Assembly: GCF_030867095.1 (NCBI RefSeq)
Contig: NC_081832.1
Coordinates: 40,743,756 to 40,807,755 of the forward strand
Direction of reading: 5' to 3'
DNA: 64,000 nucleotides
Origin: Alligator mississippiensis
Lineage: Eukaryota; Chordata; Crocodylia; Alligatoridae
The translations under genes and the position numbers were made by a program. The number at the start of each line of letters is the position of its first letter. Within the stretch, counting starts at the first letter, position 1. A model generated the notes under the pieces. It was not told the DNA's origin and did no database searches. It worked only from the letters and a program-made list of their open reading frames with translations. Positions 12,601 through 24,600 of the stretch are shown here, in pieces.

Positions 12601-15600
12601 CACCCCAGTCAGCTGTCACTGCCTGTTGGGCTATGAGTTCCAGAAAGTGGGCCAGCTGCGCTATAAATCCATGCTCAACCCTGATCAGTGGCTGCAGGGC
12701 TTCTTCATCCTGCAAAAAGCTCACCTGTTCATTTGCCCAGTGGAGGAAAAGGCAGCTGAGGACAGCATCAACCTCCGGAGGCTACAAGAGCTCAGTGAGT
12801 GTGGACCTTCCACTTCCCAAATGAGAAACTACAGCCCTGCCCCTTCTCTGCCCCTGTAGAAGGCTGCATCTTAGTGCTAGATCAGTGAGGCCCATGTTAT
12901 TATGGCTACATTTAAGTGATGGGTCAGTGAAGTCTGTTCTGTGTGGCTGAGCACCATTAACCATGAACCCTGCCTCATCTTGGAGCAGTGTTTCTCAACT
13001 TTTTCAGACTCAAAGGATCCTTATAAGACTTAAAGTACCTATCAGAAAATGCCAGCAATGAGCTTTCACTCATTTCTTGACTGCAGAAAAATAACAGAGC
13101 AAGTCTTCTGTTGCAAAGAGTTCAGAAAGACCACAAAGGGCAAAATTTTTTTAACACAGTGGATTCCTGATTGAAATATCTGGTTTATCTTGTGAATTGT
13201 GTGAGTGTTTGCACATCTTACAGTGCTAATATTGCACAGAACCCATTAGTACCCATAAAGGATCTTCTAATACCCTAGTGAGATAATATAATACCCAATG
13301 GCACCCCAGTTGAAAATTGCTGCCCTAGAGGAACTGGATTTCAGTGCTCAGTCAGCAAGGCCCAAGCTGCCCAGCTGAGTCTGCATATATGCTCAGGGAA
13401 GCTGAGCTGCCCTCTTTGGAGTTGACTGCAATTCCGTGCTAGATCAGTGAGTCCCATGCTATGTGGCTGTGCAGTGTTAACCACTAGCCCTGCCTCGCCC
13501 TAGAGGGACTGCATTTTAGTGCTGACTCTGTGAGGCCTGTACTATGTGGTTGAGTGGCATTAACCACTGGCTCTGTCTGCATCAGAACAAGCTGCACTTG
13601 ACCAGTCTGCACTTGGTCAGTGAGGCCCATGGTATAAGGCTGAGCACTGTCAGTGACTGGTCCTGTCCTGGCTGAAAGAGGCTGTGAATGCTGATGTGTT
13701 GCATGTAGTGCTGTGAAGATCCTTCTACCTGACTTGGGGGTTCACTGCACCCTAATGTGAGATCTCTCCCTGATCTCAAGGCGTCATCTGATGTATACTT
13801 TTGTTCCCATGCAGGTGTGGTCCCCCTTAGTGAAACTTCTGAGAAGAAAGAGATGCTGATCCTAGTGGAGATGGGGAGGTAAGGTCTGCTGGAAGGGCTC
13901 TCAAGCCACTGGCACAGTGCAAGGCCCTGCTGCTCTCTCACAGCCACGCCCAGGGCAAAGTGCCCACAAAGTATTCCTGGATCATCACTGGGAGGAGTGG
14001 GGCTGGAGCAGCTTGCAGAGCAGCTTGCTTCTCAGACTTCCTCAAGGAAAGTGCCAAGGAAACCTACTTGCTGGGAGGAGTGCCATTGAACCCTAGAGCC
14101 ACAGCCAGAGTTTGTTTGAAGGATTTTCACAGCATTACGTGCAACACACCAGCACTCACAGTCCCTTTCAGGTGGGACAGGGCCAGTCACTGATATAGAA
14201 GGTCTGCTCTTGGGCCAGGCAGGGGGGCAGAGCTCTACCCAGCCCAGCATGAACATCCCCTACAGTGGGTTCCCTTGCTACGGTAGTGCTACCCAGTATC
14301 CACCCTGATTTAACTCCCTTGCATATTGACCCAGCCTTAGGGCTTCCCCTACCTCCTGAAGGTTAAACCCCTGTAGACAGGTTCATATCCAGCAAGATAT
14401 GGCTCCAGCAGGACCCAAGGCTGGTAGTGATGGCCCTTCTGCTTCTCTAGACCTTCACAGAGGGGTGGGGAGTAGGGGGGGGTAAGTCCTGGGGGCAAGG
14501 ATGTTCATTCCTTGCTTTTTGCCTCTTTTGTTCTCAGGACCTTTTACCTGCAAGGGGTGTCACGAGTGGACTTTGCAGCATGGTGCATGGACATTCAGGC
14601 CTCAGCAGGGGGCTGGGGTAATGCCCTGCGAGACCAGCAGCTCAGCCGGAGCAACATCCCCATCATCGTGGACAGCTGCATTGCCTTCATCACGCAGTAT
14701 GGTGAGCACTGCCACTGACCCCATAGTGTCTCCTGTCATTCACAACCACACTCCACCCTCCAAAGAGGCAACATAGCAAAAGCCAGTAATTTGGGCGTGG
14801 AGCAGAAGGTGTGGAGCAGCAGGCACTGCATTTGGGAGGGCACACAGTGAAGCACCCATGCACACAATGACCCGGGTGACACACACACACACGACTTAGG
14901 AGGGCATGCTCAAGTCATATTAGCTCCTGACTGCTGATCCTGGCTCCCTTTGGGGACCCTGCCCTCCTACCCCCAGGGCTGCGTCATGAAGGAATTTACC
15001 GGAAGAATGGGGCCAAGTCCCGCATCAAGGTGCTGATGGAAGAGTTCCGGCGGGATGCCCGTAATGTGAAGTTGCGCATCAGTGACAACTTCATTGAGGA
15101 TGTGACTGATGTGCTGAAGAGATTTTTTCGGGAGCTTGAAGACCCAGTCTTTACCTCAGAACTGCACCCACAATGGAAGGAGGCTGCAGGTATCACCTTC
15201 TGTCTCACCCTGCCTTCATAAAGCCTATGGTTCTTTTTCACCCAGACCCTCTTTTGCAGCAGTGCGGCAGTATGCCTGGGCACCTGGGAAAAAGCAGATT
15301 CAGTGACTTCTGGTTGCTGCTGCATTCATAATTGCAAGCATGTGGCTACCAGCAGCAGCCACTTTTTTCACCCCCAATCCCCTGCCCACAAATCAGTGCC
15401 TGGGGTAGTTGCACCTATTGCCACTCCCTCTCTCTCCGCCCCACTTACACCACTGTTCTTTAGCCTTCCATTGAGGTCTTTATGATAGGGACAGGCTTGA
15501 GCTGACCCCCTCTGGGAATGTGGACTCTGAACCCAATTCTCTCCTGGTTTGTGTCATGTGCCAGCTGGTACCCCAGTGCTTAGGGCATGTAAATTGTCAC

Positions 15601-18600
15601 CACTCTTATCGGCAGCATGTTACACGTATTTATTTTTTTAGATTTATAACTTGCCCTATCCAAAAGTCCCACAACAGCTTACGTGAGCTGTGCAGCAGCA
15701 TAACCAATACCACAAGGGCAGTGAGTGCAAACTGGCCCGAGTTGGATCAGTCAGCAGTAGCTGCTTGTGCTTATGCCCATCAATGATGGGATGGCAAGGG
15801 AAGCATTGCTGGGGCAGGTGCCACATAAATAAGGTGTTGTGCTGGCATCTTGCTTTTGTGATTGTTTCCTCCCTCCAGAAATATCCCAGAAAGCCCAGCG
15901 TTTGGAACGATACAAGGAGTTGATTAACCACCTGCCTCGCCTAAACCGCAAGACCCTGGCTGCTCTGATTGGTCACCTCTACCGGTCAGTCTATCCCTCA
16001 TTGGTCACTTCCTGCTTCTCTTGTAAGAAGCAATGTGATTCTTTCTGGGCTGGAGATGTAGGGCAAGCCCTGGGCTGACCTCAGCCAACAGAAGTGGTTT
16101 AATCAGGATAGGCCGTATGTCTGCTCCCTTCATGCCCCATGCCGTCTGGGACACCACTGGTCTCCAGCTCCTCTGGACAGGTGGTGGATGGCTAAAAATG
16201 CAAAACTATTTTCACAAGGTGAAGTTAGTTTCATTTCCCAGGGGCTAAGGCAGAACAACTTGGAGGTTTTTCATTACTGACATTTTTCTCTGTTTCCTTT
16301 CTCCCTATTTTTGTTCTCTGTTTTTTTCTTGCCACTCAGGTTAATAAAATAATAGGTTTTCAGGACATATGGTTTTCATTTTGTTTTCTACTTCCCTTTG
16401 TTACTGTTCAAAATTATTCAAGCCCAGTTATGATGAAAAATTGGGAAATTTCAAAACCCTGAAAGATTCTTGGATAAAGGTTTCTGGTTTTGAAAAAAAC
16501 TCAGTAAAAAATTAGGATGATCAGTTCCACAGGGTGTTGGGAGCAGGTCTGGAGGGTGCTGAAGGCTCCTGGTTTCTTATGCCATGGCACTGGTCACACA
16601 TGGCGAATTCTCTCTTTCCCGGGCTACCAGGGTGCAGAGATGTGCTGACTTCAATCAGATGGGTACCAAGAACCTGTCGCTGCTTTTTGCTCCCAGCCTC
16701 TTCCAGACAGATGGCAAAGGTGAGCATGAGGTCAAAGTGATGGAAGACCTGATAGACAACTACGTCCGCATTTTCAATGTAAGCTCCCTTCACTATGTTC
16801 CCCTCACCCTCTCCCTGTTCCCTTGCCTTCCCCAACCTGGCAGTACTCTGCCTCTCCCTCCTGCCCTGCCTCATTTCTTTTTCCTTCTCCTGACAGATTG
16901 ATGAGGATCAGGTGTCACAGATGGACCTAGAGAACAGCTTGATTACCACCTGGAAGGATGTTCAGGTACTGGAGACACAGGTGCACTATGTGATGAATCA
17001 CCCTCCCTTGGGGATACTACAGTTTTGACCTCAGCCTCTGCTGAGGTCTGCAGGCTTGCAGAACCCTTAGCAGTGAAGATGGCTGGCTGGGAACAGCTCA
17101 GTTCAGGCCATGGCTGTAAGTCCTCCCATTCCTGTAGGTATCTGTGGGGGTCACTGTTCCAGCATGGGTCTGCTCAAGCCCCTTAGACGAGCCCCATGCT
17201 CTCTCAGCACTAATCACCTCTCGAATGAGGCTTCCAGTAAGTTATTACTGCAGCTTACCAAAGAGCAGTAGACAGCATTGCTTCCCAGCTTTCAGCACTC
17301 TAGTTTTTTAATCTCCTGATCCTCTTCTCCCTGGTGTTGTTTCCCTATAGTGAATAGCTATTTTGTGAGGGGCCCAAAACCCCCTTCTCTTTCCTGACAC
17401 CAGTCACAGTTAGTTGAGTGCAGCTGTTGTGGATGCAAGAGAATAGAAGGCCTGTTTGCAGGAAATGCTGTACTATGCTACTGATTTGCCACACCTGTTC
17501 CAGCCTCTGGGGTTGGGTTTCCAGGACACTGTGTGCTCCCAGGGGCTTAACCTATCCTCAATTATCTCTTCTTTCACAGCTTTCACAGGCTGGGGATCTC
17601 ATCATTGAGGTTTACCTGGAGCAGAAGCTGCTTGACTGCTGCGTCACCCTGAAGGTGAGGGAGCAAGCATGTGGCCTGGCTGTAGCCATTGGCACAAAGT
17701 TACACAGATATGCAGGTGTCTGACTTGTCCGTGGCTCTTGGATAGCTCCACTATCCATACAGAGTCACAGTGCTGGGAACTCCTTTGTGGGCACACACTG
17801 GAAGTGGAAGTGGCTGCTCAGAACATCAGAGTTGTCCTGTGGTGCCAGAAGATACTTAGCGAGGAAGAGGAAGCCATCTATTGACTAATTTCCATCCTGC
17901 CATCAGTTTCCCATGTAGGCAGTGGTGAAACTCACTGATGGCCACAGGGCTTAGACCAGTTTGGTCCTGGAGCTGAGCATTGCTGAGCTGACACATTATG
18001 TCCCCAGGTGTCACCCTCTATGACAGCTGAGGAGCTGACCAACCAAGTACTGGAGATGCGCAGTGTGGCTGCAAGCCTGGACATCTGGCTGACCTTTGAA
18101 GCTCTAGAGAATGGGGAGCTGGGTGAGTGTGAGGAGTGTCTTGCCATTGAGGTGAGGGCAGATTGAGGGGAAGAGGCAGTGGGTGAGTGGGGAAGGTGGT
18201 GCTGAGTTGGGGGGGGCAGATTGAGGGAGAGAGGCGAAGCTGTACCGTTGCGGGGAAGGTGGCACTGTGCCATTAGGCATTGGTTGGGGAAAGCAGTGTT
18301 ACACCTTGGAGGGACGAGGGAGAAGGCAGCGCTGCATTACTGGGAGGATGGGGAAGGGAGTGCTTCAGCACTGAGGGGAGCAGGCACTGTAACACAGGGT
18401 AGGGGAAAGGGCACCATGCTATCAGAGATCAGGGAGACTGCTTGGGTGGGATGATCTAGTTGGGGATGGTCCTGCTTTGAGCAGGTGGTTGGACTAGATG
18501 ACCTCCTGAGGTACCATCCAGTCCTAATTTTCTATGATTCTATGAAAGGCAGAGCGAAAAGTCATAGTTCTGGTGAGTAAGGGGTGCATCCACATTTCAT

Positions 18601-21600
18601 CTATGAAATGTTCAAGCTTTGGAGCCCCTGTACCTGTTGCCATGAGCCACCATGTAGAGGGGCACACCTGCCCCTCAAAGCCTCCCAGGTGCTAGTGCAG
18701 CCTGGTGGTGATGGCTTGCTCAGTGCTGTCATAGGGTCCTGCCTCACAATGTGTTCTGGACTTCTGTCCCAAGTTAGTGATATGCTTGCCCCAAATCAGC
18801 TTCTCCCACTGCCCAGCAGCAGCATCTGAGTAGGCCATGTCTCCTTCATCCTTAGAGCGACCCTTGCACCCCAAGGAGAAGGTCCTAGAGCAAGCTCTTC
18901 AGTGGTGCAAGCTGCCTGAACCAAGCTCTGCCTACCTGCTGGTGAGGAAGGTACCCATAGGAGAAGGTGGCTGTCTCTTTACAGGTGAATCCTCCTTCCC
19001 CCAACAACATGGTGGTAGGTCCTGCAAGGGACTATCAACTTATGGCCCCCATTCTCTTGGAGCAGATATAGTAAGGTCAACAATCCTCTCTCTGCCTGGT
19101 CCTTCAATTTCTGCCTTCTTTTGAGGCTGCCTGCAGGGGCCAGAGCAGGCATAATGTGGCCGTGGGTGGCACTATCTGGCTGTGGGGCTAGACCTCACAG
19201 TCCTGCTGAGTGAGTTCCAGCAGAAAAGCCCCTGAAGGTTGAAAAGGCAGTGTCCTGTGAACAACATCTGAGCTTTAGGTCTGACAGGGCAATAGTTCCA
19301 TGACCAAGGGAGTGCAAGCCAGGTAGGGGGGGGCTCTGCCACCTGCCACTCTTCCCTTCCTGTTAGCCCCTAGTCTGCTCCCACCATGCTCTTCCTTTTC
19401 CTTTGCCTGCTCACTCTAGGCTCCCATTGTGTTTCTCAGCAGTTTCCCACAGTTAATGTTGCTCCTCCCCCACTGCACAGGTGCCAAGAGGGAGAGCCCC
19501 AAATGTGGGCTACTGAAGTGCCGGGAGGAGCACCCCAAACTCCTGGGGAGCAAGTTTCAGGAGCGATACTTTGTCATCCGTGATCAAAAGCTGCTGCTGC
19601 TGAAGGAGAAAAGGGTAAAGCTCATCCCAGCAGCCCAAGCTTTGGCTAATGCCCATCCTGCTGCCAGTCTCCCACCTGGGCAGTGGTGAGACTCACTGCA
19701 CTTTCTAGAAATCCAAGGTATCAGGGAATGGTGTGCACAGGGAAGGGCAGCCTCATGAGCTGTGGAGTAAAACTTTACCTGGTCCTGCTTGACTGATTTG
19801 TGCCAAGAGCCGGTTCTGGAATCTTCTGCTATTTTCCCTACACATGTGGGGAGAAAGGCTTCTTCCCTCCCTGCGGAGCAGGAGACCACTAGGTCTTCCC
19901 CATAGTGGGAACCCAGAGGTCAAGTGGCTGCTCACTTATGGCTGTGGGAGGGGCATGCTGACAGGGTAAGCAGGCCTGAACTGGCCTAGGTGAGAGGAAG
20001 GGGTACTGATGTGGAGGGATAGAGAGGGAAGGGAAGCAGGTGCCAGTTAGGATGACTGAACTAGGGGAAATCAGGGAATGCTGGTAGGGCAGGGGAGGCA
20101 AGGGAACCAGGTGCCAGCCACAACAGGGGGAAAGAGGAGAGAAATGACTGGCAGGGCTTGCCTTGGCTAAGTGTCTGCTCTCGTTCTCCAGAGTGCCAAG
20201 CCAGAACGGGAGTGGCCTCTTGATTCAGCCAAGGTTTACATGGGGATCCGGAAGAAGCTGAAGCCACCCTCTCAGTAAGCCAGGTCCAGGGGCTGAGCCA
20301 GATTAACAACTCCCTCTGATCACTAGCACCTCCTCTAACAGAAGCTCCACACCCTACCTTGTCCTGGAGCCTGTAGCTCCATACTAGGGAAGCTCTTTCA
20401 CAGTATTCTGCCTGGAGCCCTCACCTCCTAGCCTCAGGGCCTGACCTAAAGGGAACTTGCCAGAGCACAAAGTATGCTTGGTGCTCCCCAGAGCCCAGCA
20501 CTGTGCCACAGCCACAGCAAGGTCAGATCTTGATAGTGACCCCTTTGCAAGTGCTTGCTTGTGGCCCTGTAGTGTGACCTGCTTGTGGTCCTGTAGGCCT
20601 TGTGCCCTAGCTCCCATGTTGGCCCTGGTCCCAAATAATCAGCCTGACCCCAGCTTCGGTTCCTAATCCCTCAGCTCAACCTATCCCCCTAGCTCTGGCT
20701 GTAGAGCTCATAAGCTCTGACAACATCTGATGTGCTTCAGTTGCCCTGCCTGACTCTGCTATTGTCCTTTCACTCCAGGTGGGGTTTCACACTGACTCTG
20801 GACAAGCAGCAACTGTGAGTATTTTGTATCTCTTTCTCCTGTGGGCAGGGACCTCCACTTCACAAGAGAGGCAGGCCATGAGAGCACCCATGTGCCTGAC
20901 CTGCCCTTGGGTTTTTACAGCTGTGATCACTCCATCTCCGGTCCTCTCTGACCCTTCCTCCTTAACCCCCAAGCCCATTTTAATTCCCGCCCTCAACAAT
21001 GATGAGGAGTAAAAGCCTGGCTGCACTGGGCACTGATGTGGTGGGAGCTGGAGAGGATGTGGGCAGGAGCACCGGGCCAAGCACACCTTTAATGCAGGCA
21101 GGCTAGTGCAGGACCCTCAGGAAAATGCATGGAGAGAGAGTGGGCATGAGTGACTAATGAGAGAGTGAGTAGAGTAAGAATTGCAGGCTGGGCTTGTAAA
21201 CTGGGAGGCTGATAGAGCAGAAGTTGAGGGGCTATGGTCAGGCCCCAAAGATGGGAAGAGCAAACTGTCTCTGTGCTCCAGAACGTGTGCACGTGTGTGT
21301 GCAGTATAGCTTAGGTGGAGGGGTGGGGTAGCCTGTGTCTGTGAATGTGCATATATGTGTGCAGGGTGTGTATGTGTGCAAAGGGGTAGCCTGTGTGTGA
21401 GAGGTGGGGAGGGAGCCTGTGGAAACAGCACCATAGAGCCACCTAGAGAACAGCCCTGTTGGCTGGGCTCTTGAAAAAGCTGGTGATGAGAGGCAGACCC
21501 CAGGGTCCCAGTAACCAGTCAGTATCTCCTTTGACTGTTTTGTAGGTATCTGGCATGCACAGGGCAGGCTGAGTTGTGGGACTGGATCACCAGCATCCTG

Positions 21601-24600
21601 AAAGCTCAGGTGGGTGAGAACTGCCATGCCAAGCCCACAGAGAGCCTGGGCAGGGCTGGGGTTCAGCAATGCCAAGCACTAACATGTCTCGTGATGCCAT
21701 GCAGCATGATGATCTGCGCTCAGTGATCCTACGGCGGCGCTCCTCCTCTGACCTCTCCAAACAGAAGTTTGGCACCATGCCACTGGTCCCTTTGCGAGGA
21801 GACAGCACTGACACTACCATGCTCTCTGCCAACCAGACCCTGGTAAGATAGCACCAAGGCTTAGCAGGGCCCTGCAACCCTGTGTTCCATGCCCACTGGG
21901 CCATCCCAACCTCAAGAGCACTTCCTGTCCAACTGTAGGCAGACACAGGGGGAGAGCAAGTGAAACATGCCTGTGAGCAGCTGTGGCAGTGTGTGCAGCA
22001 GCACTGTGTCTGTGTGGGTGCTCTGTGCCTGTGTGCGAGCAGGCCATATATGTGCTTGCAGGAGTACCACTCTGCGTAAAGCGTTCGCAAATTGTGTATA
22101 GCAGTGTGGTGCACTTTGCCCACGTGTTGAGTTTTGTTTCCCCCAGAGCTCTTTGCAGCCCTGGCGCTGTTCTGTGTTGTTAGGTGCTTATTCTCTCCCC
22201 CATCTCCCTCTGTTTCCAGCGTCGCCTGCACAATCGAAGGACTTTGTCCATGTTCTTTGTAAGTATCTGCATGTCTGATGCATATTCATGCAGGGGTTTA
22301 CAGCCTTTAAGGATCATCTACAACAGCAGGGAGAACCTGGTGATTGGGGGTTTTGGAAATGGGGGCCTATTTGCAAAGCCCAGCCCTTATATTGTGACTT
22401 AGTCACAGTGATCATTTAAAGAGCAGTCTGGCCCACTAGTTGCGGGGTGGCCCCTCCAGTGCTGATCTGAGGGTGCTCAGTGCAACACAATTGGCCAAAG
22501 CCTGGGCAGAGTTTGGGGAAATTGCCCTGAGGAGTATCATTAGCTATTGTCTCATGGTCTTGCTCAAGGACTGAGGGACCATACTGGTGCCCTGTCTAAG
22601 CTGTAGACTGTGGCACCCTGAATTCCTGGCCTCTTGCTTGAGCAGGGGGTTCCTCTTTGCTTGCTGCTCTTGCTTGCTGTGTGGTGTTCTGCATGCTGAG
22701 GAATTACTGTCCCACCCCACCCTAGCAGTAGGCAAGGAGATACCATCCAGGGAACACAAGGCAGAAATCTGCTCCACTCTACACTATGAGGCAGCTGCTC
22801 CTAACATTTCTGACAGTCTCTACTGGGGCTGAGATGCCATGTACTCAGTCTGCATTGGTCAAAGGGGATATCTTTGGTGTGCACTATAGAAGGAAAATAA
22901 GCTGTCAGTGAGGAAAACTCTCTTGCCTCTCTATTTACTCATCTCACTAGAGCCAGATAACCCTATCAAGCTCCCTATGGCTACATCTAGTGAGCATGCC
23001 CAATGACTGGAACTGTTGAGTTGCCTCTGACCCTGTAAGTCCTGCTCTGTGTGGTTTCCACTCTGCCCTGAGTACATGCTCAGGTTTCCAGGGAAGTGCT
23101 GGGCAACTAAGGCCATGCAGCAGAGCTGGGCTGGGAGAGGCAGAGGCGGAAGCATGCCCTATTGCTTGACTTTGGTGCAAAATGCTGTCACAACACAGCC
23201 ACTGGGTGTGATGCAGCAGTTCTGCTGGGTGCCACTGCTACAAAAGGTAGGAACATGTCAAGCACTGGAATTGAACTGTGCCTACTTCTGTGGAATAGCC
23301 ACTAGACTGAGACTGAAACACTGTGCAACACCCAAACCACATGTGGCCCCAGGAGTGGGGAATTGCTATCCCTCACTGCCATATGTGCTGTGACCCAGAG
23401 TGGTTGGGCTGATGCACCCCTGCCTCTTCTGCTGTCAGGTTTCCTGACCCAGTGGAACAGCTCCAGCTTCAGTGTCTTCTCCTAGGGCCTATCTATACTG
23501 CAGCAGTTGTATATTGCAGCCACACTAGTGTTGAGTACACCTTACCCACCCATGCCTACAGGTGTAGCTGTTCTTGGATGCTCCCCTGTACCCACCCTCA
23601 AGCACTCTACAGAATGAGGTCTTGGAAATGGCTACAGAGGGAGGGCCCTGATCAGCCTTACCAGCATATGCCTTAGTCTGGAGCATCTCAATAAGGGCAG
23701 GGGTAGGCATGCTTGAGAATGACCAGGCCAGGATACACCACTACCAAGGTGTTAAAAAGCCCTTACAGCTGCATGAATAGATGCTTTTGCCATAGTCTGT
23801 TCCCACAGCTGGTGAGCTGAGACTGGGGCAGGATCTGGTGATTCAGAGAGAGCGAGAGAAGGAAGACCATTTGACCTAGTCCAGCCTGGCCTTACCCCAT
23901 GCTCCATCTAAGGCTAAGAGCCTTCTGGGGAGCAGCTGACTAGAGATTATGTTCTGAACAGCCCAGAACAGATCCATCACAGTTCAAGCCCTTGTCTGGG
24001 GAAGGTGCAGAGCTGGTGGCTGAAGAGACCAGGGAGTGATGCTGGGCTGAGAGAAGTCTCTTCCTGTCTGACTGTGATGTGGGGAAGAGAAGACTGTACC
24101 GATGGGGGGATTCCTGCCAATGCAAATCAGCCACAGGAATTGAGCAAGTCTGGGAAGCCCACTTAAGGCCAACATCTGCTGGGCTTAGGGCAACAACATG
24201 GCCTTATGCTCCCTTCCCTGGCAGAGAAAGGTACAGGAGAAGGCATCTCTCACAAAGGGCCTGCCTCCCACTGCTGCAGCTGCCTCCTGCTCATTTGGTT
24301 CCCCTGCTGTTGTGCAGGTGGCTAGGAAGTTTGGTCACCTAATGTCTGTACCTGCTTTCCACCTGCCAGGACCCATGGGGAGGGATCAGACCTGCACAGC
24401 ATTCCCCAAAGTTCCAGGCTCTCTGCTGCTAGGGCACAGACAAGACCTCCAGGCTCAAGGCAGATAGACTGGGGAAAGGAATGGCATCTAACCATGGAGG
24501 AAGAACTGTATCCCAGAAAATGTTCTCTGAGTCTGGGGTTCTATCACACATCTAGCCCCTAATCTCTCTCCCTTGCCAGCCCATGAAAATGCATCAGGAC

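Noticed and set aside
21587-22231. A 214-codon open frame on the minus strand
   Set aside because: It is antisense to ARAP3 visible exons 24, 25 and 26, with no domain and low-complexity Cys/His/Ser content.
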